32,384 nt of DNA, from contig OMZR01000011.1 of the NCBI GenBank assembly GCA_900315575.1, positions 1-32,384 of the forward strand, given 5' to 3'. The translations under genes were made by a program, and so were the position numbers. Each line of letters starts with the position of its first letter. Position 1 is the first letter of the stretch. Shown in pieces: positions 6,632 through 16,084 of this stretch. The notes beneath the pieces are model-generated. The model worked only from the letters and a program-made list of their open reading frames with translations, ran no database searches and had not been told where the DNA came from. The stretch comes from an uncultured Veillonellaceae bacterium (GTDB lineage: Bacteria; Bacillota; Negativicutes; Selenomonadales; Selenomonadaceae).

Positions 6632-6957
6632 GACGACGCCCTGCGCGCACGTCCGAAGCGATACGCGAGCACCATCAAAAAGCAGAACTGCGCCACCTGC
6701 CACGCATAGAAAAACGCGTGCGTCGTCGCCTCCGGCGCAAATATCGCCGTGGCGCACAGCAGCACCGAGTTCAAGACAAACAGGATCAGCAGCATCCGAT
6801 TCGCCTGCTGCATCCGCTGGAAGTTCTGCCGGGCGACCGTCCCCTTCCCGCGATAATCCTCTACCTCGGAAAACGGCATAATCGCCCGCCGAATCCGCTG
6901 CGTCTGCTCCGGCGAGAACGACGAGCGCGGCGTAAAGAAGTTCGAGAAAAAGCTCAT
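6628..6957 (-). CDS. Small two-span membrane protein
   Basis: This 109-residue protein has a hydrophilic N-terminus (FTPRSSFSPEQTQRIRRAIMPFSEVEDY), then two hydrophobic spans (LLILFVLNSVLLCATAIFA and AFFYAWQVAQFCFLMVLAY), and a basic end (RFGRARRASS) that should stay in the cytoplasm. No family is recognised. The second ATG (6957) is preferred because AAGG is 6 bases upstream, and the first ATG abuts the ribosome site. It overlaps the M23 peptidase start by 4 bases, so the two are co-translated and may act together at the envelope. Confidence 0.75.
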   Translation of the reverse strand: MSFFSNFFTPRSSFSPEQTQRIRRAIMPFSEVEDYRGKGTVARQNFQRMQQANRMLLILFVLNSVLLCATAIFAPEATTHAFFYAWQVAQFCFLMVLAYRFGRARRASS

Positions 6958-7004
6958 AAGCATCCTTTTTTATAAATATAAATATCAAAATCAACTTTAT
7001 ATTT

Positions 7005-7033
7005 AGTATAAACGATTCTATTCATAGAATCAA
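7005..7033 (-). promoter_or_regulatory. Promoter of the membrane protein/M23/ssb operon, overlapped by a palindrome
   Basis: On the minus strand TTGATT (7028-7033) and TATACT (7005-7010) are 17 bases apart, 48 bases from the first gene. A palindrome, GATTCTA-4-TAGAATC (7014-7031), covers the spacer and part of the -35, so a bound dimer would block RNA polymerase. The divergent Xre regulator at 7106 is the obvious candidate binder. Confidence 0.7.
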
Positions 7034-7105
7034 GTAGGCATCCCGATTTTGAATCGGGTGCGGATGCGCGCCGTTTGTGCTATCGTTGATGCGGGAGGTG
7101 GTTCT

Positions 7106-7558
7106 ATGAGTATCTTCTCGGAGAACCTGAAAATTCTGCGCAAGCAGCACGAGTGGACGCAGCGCGATCTGGCAGAAAAGTTGAATGTTGCAGAGACAAC
7201 CGTGCAAAAATGGGAGCGCGGAAAAAACACGCCATTGTATACGGATGTCAAGCGCGTGGCCGAGGTACTGTGCTTGAGCTTGGACGAGTTGATGGAAGAG
7301 CCCGTTGACGGGCCGAACAATCATGTCATGGAGGACTGGCTCAATGATTGCGGGACGAATGACGGAATGATTTTTCGCGATTCCGCGCATGACAAGCGTG
7401 TGAATGTCAAGTTGCGAAAGAACGCAAGCCTGCATCGTTTCCGAAATCATGCTGGGACATTGTATTCCTCCATCTGCTACAACAAATGCGAAATCTTCAC
7501 CTGCGAGCGCGCACAGGAACCGGATATGATTGATTACTGGAATCACATGGACGATTGA
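7106..7558 (+). CDS. Xre-family transcriptional regulator
   Basis: This 150-residue protein has a classic helix-turn-helix (FSENLKILRKQHEWTQRDLAEKLNVAETTVQKWERGK, residues 4-40) and an LSLDELM ending typical of Cro/C1-like domains. The remaining 85 residues (two Cys near CYNKCEIFTC) have no recognised domain and could sense a ligand or mediate dimerisation. GGGAGGTG lies 5 bases before ATG at 7106; the frame back to 7049 is not conserved. It is divergent from the membrane protein/M23/ssb operon and probably represses it through the palindrome at 7014-7031. A terminator follows. Confidence 0.9.
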   Translation: MSIFSENLKILRKQHEWTQRDLAEKLNVAETTVQKWERGKNTPLYTDVKRVAEVLCLSLDELMEEPVDGPNNHVMEDWLNDCGTNDGMIFRDSAHDKRVNVKLRKNASLHRFRNHAGTLYSSICYNKCEIFTCERAQEPDMIDYWNHMDD

Positions 7559-7579
7559 ATCTTTTGCTCGCACAGAGAA

Positions 7580-7614
7580 CGCCCGTCGGCACATGAAATT
7601 TGTGCCGGCGGGCG
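7580..7614. terminator. Bidirectional terminator between the Xre gene and hsdR
   Basis: A 13-bp stem with one G-T pair (7580-7592 with 7602-7614) lies 21 bases after the Xre stop and 20 bases beyond the hsdR stop on the other strand. TCTTGTTAT follows on the plus strand. Confidence 0.8.
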
Positions 7615-7634
7615 TCTTGTTATCCGTTGAATTT

Positions 7635-10600
7635 TCAATCGATATATGTCTCCCGCATCTCGCGAATCCACTCTGGTAGCCGGTCTTCGAGCTCGCATCC
7701 GTGGTTGAAATAGTCTCCGTGCTTCTCTGTCGCTCCGTCATAGTCGAGTGTGTCGCGGATGTCGTCGAGACGGGGAATCGTGCCGGGTGCGGTCGGATCG
7801 TAGAGCTTGATCGCGCTTTCGAGGAGATTCGGTTGCACGCCCCAAGCGGCAGCGAACGCTTGCACGGCTGCGGTATAGCGTTGGTGCTTCCATGTGGAAA
7901 AGGCATTGTCCGTGTCATTTCCAGCGGGGATGTTTCCATTCTGGAGGTCGCTGACAAACTCATTGAGGGTGTCGGCCTGTTGCTTGTTGCCGAGATTTTC
8001 GAGTTCCCTGATTTTTTCAAGGATGAGGCGCAGCGCTTCGCTGTCGATGACGCGGACGCCATCAACGACGCGCGTCTTTTCGCCGACGAGGCTCAGGATG
8101 TAACTCGCCGTGACCTGCGTACCACCGATGATTTTCGTGTGACCTGGCAGCGGACGGATGATGTCATCTTCCGGCTCTTCCGTTTTCGGACGGAGGTTCT
8201 TGTACGCGCCGACGTAGTTCAGCCAGGTCGGCTCGTCGATGCCGAAGCGATCCGTGTCCCATGCGAACTCGTAATACTGTTCGAGACAGCGCAGCTGTTT
8301 TGCTGCGCTGCGGAACGCTTTGAGGAACGCGTCGCGCGCCTCGTCGTCGCTTACGAGTTCTGCCCATGCGGTCGGGTCAGGCAGTGTATCGCGCATCGCT
8401 TCGACTTTTGTACGGAAGTCAAGAACAGCAGTATCATACGGATCGACAATGACGTGTGCGTTCTCGCCGCCTTTGCAGTAGAGGCGCAGCGCTTCGTCGA
8501 CAGCTTCTTTCGTCTGTGCTGGGCGCAAGTAGTTGATGACCGTGCCGAACTCCTTGCGCGCGTTCAGCACACGGTTCGTGCGGGAATACGCTTGGATGAG
8601 TCCTTGGAGTTCCAGCATGCGGTCGTTGTAGAGCGTGTTGAGATATTTGTCGTCCCAACCCGTCAGCATCTGGTCGGCAACGATGATGAGGTCGATGTTC
8701 TTCGGATTGCGCCCGCTGCCGCCACGTTGGCCGCGCACGGTGAGGTCGGCGAAATACGCATCCTCGCCGTGCCGCTGGTCGCCGGCGACGAACTCCACGC
8801 CAGTGAACTCCGCGTAGTCGCGGAACATCTCTTCGATAAATTCCTGCGGCAGACGGTCGGGTGCGTTCGGATTGCCGAAACTGACCGTCATGGCGATATG
8901 GATCGGGTTCTCCTCTGTGGCCAGCTGTTTCTGGAACTCTTTGTAGTAATCGAGCACGCGCTTCTTGTAGGCCACGGTCAAGATGGCGTTGAACGTCCGC
9001 CCCTGCGACTGCGTCTCCCAACCGGCAAGGATGCGCTCGACGACGCGCGGGATGTGTGTCTCGTCCTGGTACGCGAGCAGGCCGTATTTCTCTGCCTCGC
9101 TTTCGACCTTGGCGTTGCTCCACTCCGCGACAATCTCTTCAAGCTCGTCCGGCGTTTTCGTGTTGTCTGGGAGCGACGCGAGTGCTGCGGCCAGCTGCTC
9201 ACGCAGCGCGTCGTAGCTCTGGAACTCGCCCGTATTTACATATTGCACATGGAAACCGAGCACGTTGCGGTCGGCGATGGCCTGCTCAATCGTGTACGCA
9301 TGGAGCAGCGGCCCGAACAGGTCTTCTGTCGTCTTGATGAGCTCGCTCTTCTCGTTGATGCGACCGCGCACGTGATTCTCGTCAAAGAGCGGCGTGCCGG
9401 TGAAGCCGTAGAACAGGCCGTTCTTGCGGAAATAATCTTTGATCGTCTTCATCATGTCGCCCATCGTCGTACGATGCGCCTCGTCGATGATGAAGACGAT
9501 ATTCTTTTCTGCGAGCGAGAAATCGTCGTTCTCCACGAGTTTTTTCACGAGCTCGTTCATCTTGAACGTCGTCGTGACGACGATGCCGCGATGCTTCATG
9601 CTTTTCGAGAGCGCTGCGGTCGATGGCGTCGCATCGACATCCACGGGCTCGTAGGCTGCATATTCGAGAAAGCGCTGCGTCGTATTCTTGTCGAGCTCGC
9701 GGCGGTCGACCATGAAGACGATTTTGTCAAAACCTGCGCGCGTCGAGAGGAACAGCGCCGTCTTGAAGCTCGTGATCGTTTTGCCGGAGCCGGTCGTGTG
9801 CCAGACGTAGCCGCCATGCGCGCGGTTCTCTTTGTTATCGCGTCCGAAGGCCGCGAGCTCGACGGATTGCAACGCATAGACTTGATATGGTCGCATGAGC
9901 ATGAGCAGGCGGTCTTCTTCGCGATCCGCTTCGTCGATGACGGCGTAGTCGCCGACCATCTGATGCGCCATCGGGATTTTGAGGAAGTTGTCGACGATGT
10001 TGCGCCAGTCGTTCATAGGATGGTTCTCGTGATCGGCCCAATGGAACACGAACGATTCATTGAAACGATCCAAGCTGCGCGGCGTCGCGAAATAGCGCGT
10101 CTCCGTGCGCGACATCATGACCATCATCTGCGAGAACGCCATGAAATTATGGACGTACTCGCCATCTTTGTAATAGCGGCGGAACTGTGCGAACGCCTCG
10201 GCGAGCGGCACGTCGGCGCGCTTCATCTCGATGTTGATGAGCGGCAGGCCGTTGATGAGCAGCACGACGTCAAAACGATTGTTGCTCGCCGTCTGCACCT
10301 CGCGCGCGATTTGGTACGTCGAATCCCCGCCGCCGACGGCCGCCTTACGGAAAATCGTGAGCGTGATCTGCTTCCGCGTGACGCCCGGGAGCTTGTCGCG
10401 CAGGATGCCGTCGATTTTGCCCGTGGAGTTTTCCATCGCGAGGAGCTTCGCGGCCTCGTAGCTGTCGGCGATCTGGTTCACCTTCGCGAGCACCTGCGAA
10501 AACTCCGCATCCGTGAGTGGGACGCCTTCGAGCTGGTCAGCGCTCAGCCGGTTCAGCTCCTGCCGCCAATTTTCAATGAGCGTTTGTACCGTGACCGTAT

Positions 10601-10709
10601 GCCGGTTGCCATTCAAGAAATCCGGCGCTTTCCAACGGTAGCGTGTCATGCGCTGGACAAAATCCTCTTGGAACTGTCGTTCTGATGCGTTTTTATCTTT
10701 ATTGCTCAT
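7635..10709 (-). CDS. hsdR: Type I restriction enzyme, motor/endonuclease subunit HsdR
   Basis: This 1024-residue protein has an N-terminal nuclease core (Asp147, then INIEMKR with Glu161 and Lys163). The helicase domains carry TTGSGKT (about 305-311), IIDEAH (DEAH at 409-412), TGTP (437-440), ADQMLTGWDDK and QAYSRTNR (706-713, the arginine motif). A helical C-terminus docks to the methylase. It translocates DNA with ATP and cuts at distance when the HsdS site is unmethylated. All catalytic residues are present, so it should be active. The start MSNKDKNAS at 10709 has AAAGGCGG 7 bases upstream, and 13 bases separate it from the hsdS stop. It is the last gene of the operon, ending before the bidirectional terminator. 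Confidence 0.96.
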   Translation of the reverse strand: MSNKDKNASERQFQEDFVQRMTRYRWKAPDFLNGNRHTVTVQTLIENWRQELNRLSADQLEGVPLTDAEFSQVLAKVNQIADSYEAAKLLAMENSTGKIDGILRDKLPGVTRKQITLTIFRKAAVGGGDSTYQIAREVQTASNNRFDVVLLINGLPLINIEMKRADVPLAEAFAQFRRYYKDGEYVHNFMAFSQMMVMMSRTETRYFATPRSLDRFNESFVFHWADHENHPMNDWRNIVDNFLKIPMAHQMVGDYAVIDEADREEDRLLMLMRPYQVYALQSVELAAFGRDNKENRAHGGYVWHTTGSGKTITSFKTALFLSTRAGFDKIVFMVDRRELDKNTTQRFLEYAAYEPVDVDATPSTAALSKSMKHRGIVVTTTFKMNELVKKLVENDDFSLAEKNIVFIIDEAHRTTMGDMMKTIKDYFRKNGLFYGFTGTPLFDENHVRGRINEKSELIKTTEDLFGPLLHAYTIEQAIADRNVLGFHVQYVNTGEFQSYDALREQLAAALASLPDNTKTPDELEEIVAEWSNAKVESEAEKYGLLAYQDETHIPRVVERILAGWETQSQGRTFNAILTVAYKKRVLDYYKEFQKQLATEENPIHIAMTVSFGNPNAPDRLPQEFIEEMFRDYAEFTGVEFVAGDQRHGEDAYFADLTVRGQRGGSGRNPKNIDLIIVADQMLTGWDDKYLNTLYNDRMLELQGLIQAYSRTNRVLNARKEFGTVINYLRPAQTKEAVDEALRLYCKGGENAHVIVDPYDTAVLDFRTKVEAMRDTLPDPTAWAELVSDDEARDAFLKAFRSAAKQLRCLEQYYEFAWDTDRFGIDEPTWLNYVGAYKNLRPKTEEPEDDIIRPLPGHTKIIGGTQVTASYILSLVGEKTRVVDGVRVIDSEALRLILEKIRELENLGNKQQADTLNEFVSDLQNGNIPAGNDTDNAFSTWKHQRYTAAVQAFAAAWGVQPNLLESAIKLYDPTAPGTIPRLDDIRDTLDYDGATEKHGDYFNHGCELEDRLPEWIREMRETYID

Positions 10710-10722
10710 GTGCTGCCGCCTT

Positions 10723-12012
10723 TCAGACAAAGAGCTCGGAGAGATAGGCTTGTTTCAGGGCTCGGAGTTTCGCGAGTTTTTGCTGTTCGGACTGCAGTTT
10801 TTTGTCCATGATTCGGAAGAATGCACCAATTTTCTGTTGCTCGTTCATACTCGGAAGGAAAATCTGCACATGGCTCAAAGATTCCTGCCCGACATTGATG
10901 TGCTGCGCCCCTTGTGCCGTGCTGATGATTTGATGGCGCACAGGCTTCGTGTCTAAAAGGTGCTTCATGAAGAAGGGATCATACTCCTCCACCTTCGTGC
11001 CGCAGATGACAAAACCGCCGAAAACCGCAGGACGGTCGGCATCAACATAAACATTGGATGTGCCGGCTTCGTCGAACGTCTCCGAGCTGCGCTGAAAGAG
11101 AACGTCCCCGTACGTCACGGCAAAGGTTTTCGCCGTTTCCTCCGATACATCCACCTGTCCACGGATGTTGTCATAGACGATGTAGTCGTTGTTCAGGATG
11201 TCCATGACGCTGATGTATTTGATGCCGTGGCCATACATTTCGCGACTTCCATTGAATCCGTTGGAAAATGCTAGGAGCTCGCCGAGCGTTTTTCCGTCCC
11301 AGTCTCCGCTGAATCCCTTGAACCGTCTCCGCGGCTGCCGTTCGCCCTTGGCGGGAAACATCTCGGCGAGATATGCCTGTTTCAAATGTTCGAGCTTCTG
11401 GAGCTTGCGCTCGTGAATGGAGAGCAACGCATCGAGGCGATAGAGAAATTCGCCAATACGTTCTTGTTCTGCCAGATTGCTCGGATAGGCGATGTTCGTT
11501 TCAGAAAGCGCTTGCTTGTTGACGGACGTGACTTTTGTTCCCTGCATCAATGGAATCAGCTGCTCATGGTAGCTGGGTGCGTTGAGCTTGTAACCGAGGA
11601 ACTTCGCGCCAAACGGAAATGTCGGTCGCAAGACCATCGTATGGAGGCCGGCAATCATCGAATGCTCCTCCGCATTCTCAAGTTCGACAACTTTTCCAGC
11701 AGTCTCATCCTCTGCCGTATCTGCCATCACGACATCGCCATTTTGCAGATATTGACGTTCGTCCGTGATTATGGAGATTCCTTCGTTCAGATACGGAATC
11801 TCCTCTTTTTGTGCGTCTACAATCGCAGAATATTTTATCAGGACATCGCCATAATGAATGTTTCGCACAGTTCCAGCGACATCATTCAAGTCGTCACGAG
11901 CGAACGTATTGGTCGGAACGCTCGTGTCAAACACTTCATCAAACGGCGTTTCGTTCCATTCCTCCGCAAACGCCCGAAACCTCCGTTTCGGCACGTGCTT
12001 TTCCTGCTTCAT
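10723..12012 (-). CDS. hsdS: Type I restriction specificity subunit HsdS
   Basis: This 429-residue protein has two target-recognition domains. Each is followed by a conserved helical spacer: IGEFLYRLDALLSIHERKLQKLEHLKQAYLAEMF (about 186-219) and IGAFFRIMDKKLQSEQQKLAKLRALKQAYLSELF (about 395-428). TRD1 spans roughly 10-180 and TRD2 230-390. It chooses the bipartite DNA target for both methylation and cutting. Its ATG overlaps the long hsdM stop in an ATGA. The near-identical repeat spacers are the places where S genes usually swap TRDs. Confidence 0.95.
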   Translation of the reverse strand: MKQEKHVPKRRFRAFAEEWNETPFDEVFDTSVPTNTFARDDLNDVAGTVRNIHYGDVLIKYSAIVDAQKEEIPYLNEGISIITDERQYLQNGDVVMADTAEDETAGKVVELENAEEHSMIAGLHTMVLRPTFPFGAKFLGYKLNAPSYHEQLIPLMQGTKVTSVNKQALSETNIAYPSNLAEQERIGEFLYRLDALLSIHERKLQKLEHLKQAYLAEMFPAKGERQPRRRFKGFSGDWDGKTLGELLAFSNGFNGSREMYGHGIKYISVMDILNNDYIVYDNIRGQVDVSEETAKTFAVTYGDVLFQRSSETFDEAGTSNVYVDADRPAVFGGFVICGTKVEEYDPFFMKHLLDTKPVRHQIISTAQGAQHINVGQESLSHVQIFLPSMNEQQKIGAFFRIMDKKLQSEQQKLAKLRALKQAYLSELFV

Positions 12013-14579
12013 CCTTCCGTCACCACCAATTCCGCCTGCATCGCTGCGAACGCTGCTTCCTGCTCGCTGATCGCTCCGTCGATATCGTCGAGCGTTTCGC
12101 CATACCGCTTGCGCAGCATGGCGATGGTGTCGAGCTCGCGGTCGAGCGGTTCGCGGACGAGGTGGACGATGCGATCCGTGATGCGGTCGAACCATTTGCG
12201 CCAGAGCATCTTGTCGATTTCTGCGTTCGTGAAGGTCGGATAGCGCGATTCGACCGCCGTTTTGAGCGCTTTCTTTTTATCGGTCACTGCGCGGTTCGCA
12301 GCGGTCACGGCACTCATCGCATGCTTGACCTCTTGCAGCATCTTCGCTTCCTCGCTGCTTTTCACCGCCTGCTTCACGGCGGCATTGAACTGCTTCGTAT
12401 CGAATCCGCTCTTGTCCTCTTTCAACAGGCCGCCGAGGAGATCGCCCTCCGGCGTGCTTTCGTCCGCTGCTTTCTCTGCCCAGGCCGCGAGCGTTGCTTT
12501 TGCCTCCTGCTGCGCTTCCTCTGCGTGATGGAGGTCGGCGAGGCGGTCGGCATAGAGGACTTCCGCGACGATTTCGTTCGGGATGACGCGGCCATCCCAG
12601 CCGTCTTGCACTTCTTCTTTCTTTCCCTTGACGGTCTTTTCTACCATGTGCTTTTCTACGAGCTTTGCCGCTTCGTAGAATCCTTCGCCCGTGATGATCT
12701 CGAGGTCATTCGTCAGCGAACTCGCCCAGAGGTCGGCGATGATCTGATAGCCGCTGTAGATGTCGAGAAACGGATGTCCAGCAAGGATGTCTTTGATTTG
12801 CTGGAGCATCGTGCTGTGGAGGCGTACGATGTTCGGATGCGCACCCTCGGCGCGGATGGCTTTGAACTGTTCCCAATACGTTCCGATGTACGCATCCACT
12901 TCGCCGCGCAGCTTGTCCGCTTCGCGCGTGACACGCGCATCTTGCAGGACGTTTTCCCGCAAGTCTTCGAGCGTGGCCGTCATGCCCACATAGCCTGGGC
13001 GAACCTCGTGGAATGCTGTGGCGACGTGTTCCGGGACGACCGCTTGCAAAACGCGCTGCGCAGCGATGTTCTTTTCCGGGATGCCGCCGAGCAGGTGGCC
13101 GTCGACGTCGTGCGGGATGTCGTCATCGAGGCGTTCGACGTAGCGCGGAATGTTGAGGTTGCAGCCGTTGTCTTTGATTTCCGAGAGCGGGGCGAGGTGG
13201 CTGTATCCCTTCTCTTCGTGACGGTCGAGATACGTATCGACGATTTTCGCGATGTCGCGCTCGCGCAGGCGGTTGTTCTTGCCGGATTTCACGAATCCCT
13301 TCGCGGCGTCGATGAAGAGGATGGGCGCGCCGAGCGGACGGTTTTTCTTCAGCACGAGGATGATGACGGGGATGCCGGTATTCGTAAAGAGCTTGTCCGG
13401 TAGGCCGATGATGGTGTCGATGACGTTGTGCTCGATCAGGCGCTCACGGATCGTGCCCTCGGCTGCGCCACGGAACAGGACGCCATGCGGCAGGACGATC
13501 GCCATCGTGCCGTCCGGGCCGAGGTGGTAGAGGCCGTGCAAGAGGAACGCATAATCACCCTTGTTGTCCGGCGGCAGAACGCCGGCCATCTCAAAGCGCG
13601 GATCGCTGACGGTCAGGGGCTTCGTGTTCCAATTCTTCAAACTGTACGGCGGATTCATGACGACGGCATCGAACAAACGACCTTCATCTTTGCGCGTGGG
13701 GTCTTCCGGCCAGTCGTCTTCGAGCGTGTCGGCGTTTTTGATGTCCATCATGGCGGGCTTCACATCATGCAGCATGAGGTTCATGCGCGTGAGGTTGTAC
13801 GTCGCCGTGTTTTTCTCCTGCCCATAGTAGTGCAGCGTGCGTTTCTTTTCCTCGTCGAGATAATATTTCACCGTGAGGAGCAACGAGCCTGACCCGACGC
13901 AAGGATCATAGATACTCGTGAGCTCCGGGACGCTGTGCGTGACGATGCGGGCGATGACGTCCGAAACCTGATGCGGCGTGTAGAACTCGCCGGCCTTCTT
14001 GCCGGATTCCATCGCGAACTGCCCGATGAGATATTCATAGGCATCGCCGATGATGTCGTTTTTCTGATGGTCGGTGATGGAAAAATCGGAGAAAATCTGG
14101 ATGAGCTTGCTGATGTTTTTCGATCGCGCATTGAGGTTCGGGCCAAGCGCGGAATCCGTGAGATCCATCGTGGAGAACAGGTCTTCAAAATCGTCCTTGT
14201 TCGCGGAGTTTTGGATCATGCGGTCGAAGTTGCTGAACGCGTCGATGACGTTCTGAAGCTCAAACGTGCCGTTTCCGATGTCTTCCATCCACTTGTCATA
14301 AAGGTCGCCCGGCAAGATGTAATATCCAGGGTCTTTGAGGAAGCGGCTTTTCAGCTGCTCGCCGCGTGCGTCCCACATCGTCTGATATGCGTTCAGAAGT
14401 TCCTTGCCGGTCGCAGAGGTTTTCGTCATTTGCTGAAACGCGGCCAGCGTCTTTTCGCTGAGGAATTTGTAGAACATCAGGCCGAGCATATAGTCTTTGT
14501 AACGGCTGGCATCCATCGAGCCGCGCAGCTCGTTCGCACCTTCCCATAGGCGCGATTCCAGTTCTTCGGATGTGAACAT
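12009..14579 (-). CDS. hsdM: Type I restriction modification subunit HsdM (long form)
   Basis: This 856-residue N6-adenine methyltransferase has an N-terminal helical domain (MFTSEELESRLWEGANELRGSMDASRYKDY...). SAM-binding motif I is IYDPCVGSGSLLL (about 225-234) and catalytic motif IV is NPPY (309-312). The conserved LPHGVLFRGAAEG, IGLPDKLFTNTGIP and NLNIPRYV blocks follow. It is longer than typical HsdM (about 500-550). The extra 330 residues after NIPRY are charged helices ending in a coiled-coil-like segment. The start at 14579 has AGAGGT 7 bases upstream. It overlaps hsdS by 4 bases and starts 44 bases after the short hsdM. It methylates host sites and forms the M2S core. Confidence 0.96.
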   Translation of the reverse strand: MFTSEELESRLWEGANELRGSMDASRYKDYMLGLMFYKFLSEKTLAAFQQMTKTSATGKELLNAYQTMWDARGEQLKSRFLKDPGYYILPGDLYDKWMEDIGNGTFELQNVIDAFSNFDRMIQNSANKDDFEDLFSTMDLTDSALGPNLNARSKNISKLIQIFSDFSITDHQKNDIIGDAYEYLIGQFAMESGKKAGEFYTPHQVSDVIARIVTHSVPELTSIYDPCVGSGSLLLTVKYYLDEEKKRTLHYYGQEKNTATYNLTRMNLMLHDVKPAMMDIKNADTLEDDWPEDPTRKDEGRLFDAVVMNPPYSLKNWNTKPLTVSDPRFEMAGVLPPDNKGDYAFLLHGLYHLGPDGTMAIVLPHGVLFRGAAEGTIRERLIEHNVIDTIIGLPDKLFTNTGIPVIILVLKKNRPLGAPILFIDAAKGFVKSGKNNRLRERDIAKIVDTYLDRHEEKGYSHLAPLSEIKDNGCNLNIPRYVERLDDDIPHDVDGHLLGGIPEKNIAAQRVLQAVVPEHVATAFHEVRPGYVGMTATLEDLRENVLQDARVTREADKLRGEVDAYIGTYWEQFKAIRAEGAHPNIVRLHSTMLQQIKDILAGHPFLDIYSGYQIIADLWASSLTNDLEIITGEGFYEAAKLVEKHMVEKTVKGKKEEVQDGWDGRVIPNEIVAEVLYADRLADLHHAEEAQQEAKATLAAWAEKAADESTPEGDLLGGLLKEDKSGFDTKQFNAAVKQAVKSSEEAKMLQEVKHAMSAVTAANRAVTDKKKALKTAVESRYPTFTNAEIDKMLWRKWFDRITDRIVHLVREPLDRELDTIAMLRKRYGETLDDIDGAISEQEAAFAAMQAELVVTEG

Positions 14580-14623
14580 ATCGTGACCTCTTTCCATCTG
14601 CCATTCTGCGGCATTTTCTCTTT

Positions 14624-16084
14624 TTATTTTAACATATTCTGGAACGATTGTATCGCCTGCGTCGTATCTTTATCGTGTGGCGCAAGCTGTTGCATCGCGC
14701 GCAGCAGCTCGGCTTTGTTTTCCGTGATTTTCTGACGACGTGCATCCATCTCCTGCGTAAGAGCTGTTAGATCACACTCTGGTTCTGGCTCGAACGTATC
14801 GATGTAGCGTGGGATGTTGAGATTGTAGTCGTTCGCGCGGATTTCATCAAGCGTCGCAATGTGACAGAAATGCGGCTCTTCCTCGCGATGCAGGTAGGTT
14901 TGTAAGATGCGCTGCGTGTTTTGTTTCGTGAGGACGTTCTGCCGACCGTTTGGCTCGTATTCCTTGCTGGCGTCAATGATGAGGATGTCTTGGCTTTGAC
15001 GCTGCTTCTTCAAAATCATCAGGGCGCAAGGAATCTTCGTGCCGTAGAACAGATTCGCCGGCAGTCCGATGATGGCGTCAATGAGGCCGTGCTCGATAAG
15101 ATACTGGCGAATCTTGCCATCCGGCCCGCTGCGGAACAAAACGCCGTGCGGCAGGAGGATCGCCATCGCGCCATCGTCCTTCAGATGGTAGAGGCCATGC
15201 AGCAGAAAGGCGTTGTCCGCGTGCGTGCGCGGCGGCAGGATGCCGACGTCGATGAACCTCGGATCGTAGACGAGGTGCGGATCGGCCGCCCAGCGCGCGC
15301 CGTACGGCGGATTCATGACAACAATATCGTAGGGCGTTCCTTCCGTCTGGTTGATGAGCCAATCCTCGGCCAGCGTGTCGCCCTCTTTGAGATGCGCAGC
15401 CTCTGGCGCGATGCCGTGCAGGAGGAAGTTCCGGCGGGCGATACACATAACCCGATGATCGATTTCCTGCCCGTAGTAGCGGACGGCGGTTTCTTCCGCG
15501 AGGGACGCGCCTGCTTGCAGCAGCAACGAAGCCGAGCCCATCGTCGGATCGTAGATGCTGACGGCTGCGCTTTCGCGTTTGCCCTGCGTGACGATGGTAG
15601 CGATGAGCTCCGAGACAGCGGCAGGCGTGACGGAGACAGGTGCTTTTCGATTGGCCGAAAGCACTTCGACCTGTCGCGCATAAGCAGCGCCGCGCGTGGC
15701 TGGATTCATTTTGGAAAAATCAAACGGCGCGAGCGCTTCAAAAATGGCTTTCAGTACGTCTTCCCGCTTGTCCTCGGATGGCGACAGCGCTTGCAGTCGT
15801 TCTTCCATATCGTCAAAGATGCCGTCAGCAGCGGGGACAGAGAGGGACACAGCCCGAAGCGTCTCTGCGAGCTCGTCCGTCGTCAAAAATCCGTCGCTTG
15901 CGCGATTCAGCAGCAGTGGGAACGTCCAATCCCGTTTCAAATCTGGATGGCTGTCCGAAAGGAATTTGTACGCGACGAGACCGAGCGCGACCTCTTTGCA
16001 GACCTCCACGTCGCAAAGTTTCCGCACGGACTGGATGGCGGCCTCGAGCGCACGTTCCCATTCTGTTTTCGTCTGGTGCTTCAT
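14624..16084 (-). CDS. Second, short HsdM-like N6-adenine methyltransferase
   Basis: This 486-residue protein has the same order of blocks as the long HsdM: VALGLVAYKFLSDSH, motif I IYDPTMGSASLLL (about 178-190), YYGQEID, motif IV NPPY (258-261), LPHGVLFRSGPDG, IGLPANLFYGTKIP and YNLNIPRYI. It then stops about 60 residues later. Motif I has Ala in place of the last Gly of the GxG loop, a conservative change. The N-terminal 130 residues are diverged from the long HsdM. It is paired by an ATGA overlap with the half-size S gene upstream, forming an M-S module without its own R. It may be a separate methylase or share HsdR. Confidence 0.93.
   Translation of the reverse strand: MKHQTKTEWERALEAAIQSVRKLCDVEVCKEVALGLVAYKFLSDSHPDLKRDWTFPLLLNRASDGFLTTDELAETLRAVSLSVPAADGIFDDMEERLQALSPSEDKREDVLKAIFEALAPFDFSKMNPATRGAAYARQVEVLSANRKAPVSVTPAAVSELIATIVTQGKRESAAVSIYDPTMGSASLLLQAGASLAEETAVRYYGQEIDHRVMCIARRNFLLHGIAPEAAHLKEGDTLAEDWLINQTEGTPYDIVVMNPPYGARWAADPHLVYDPRFIDVGILPPRTHADNAFLLHGLYHLKDDGAMAILLPHGVLFRSGPDGKIRQYLIEHGLIDAIIGLPANLFYGTKIPCALMILKKQRQSQDILIIDASKEYEPNGRQNVLTKQNTQRILQTYLHREEEPHFCHIATLDEIRANDYNLNIPRYIDTFEPEPECDLTALTQEMDARRQKITENKAELLRAMQQLAPHDKDTTQAIQSFQNMLK

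Noticed and set aside
7701..10685. 994-codon plus-strand ORF opposite hsdR
   Set aside because: It is a mirror of the HsdR frame, caused by GC-rich third positions. It has no ribosome site and no domain, while HsdR carries full motifs.
11811..13403. 530-codon plus-strand ORF over hsdS/hsdM
   Set aside because: It is antisense to two certain genes and has no recognisable domain.
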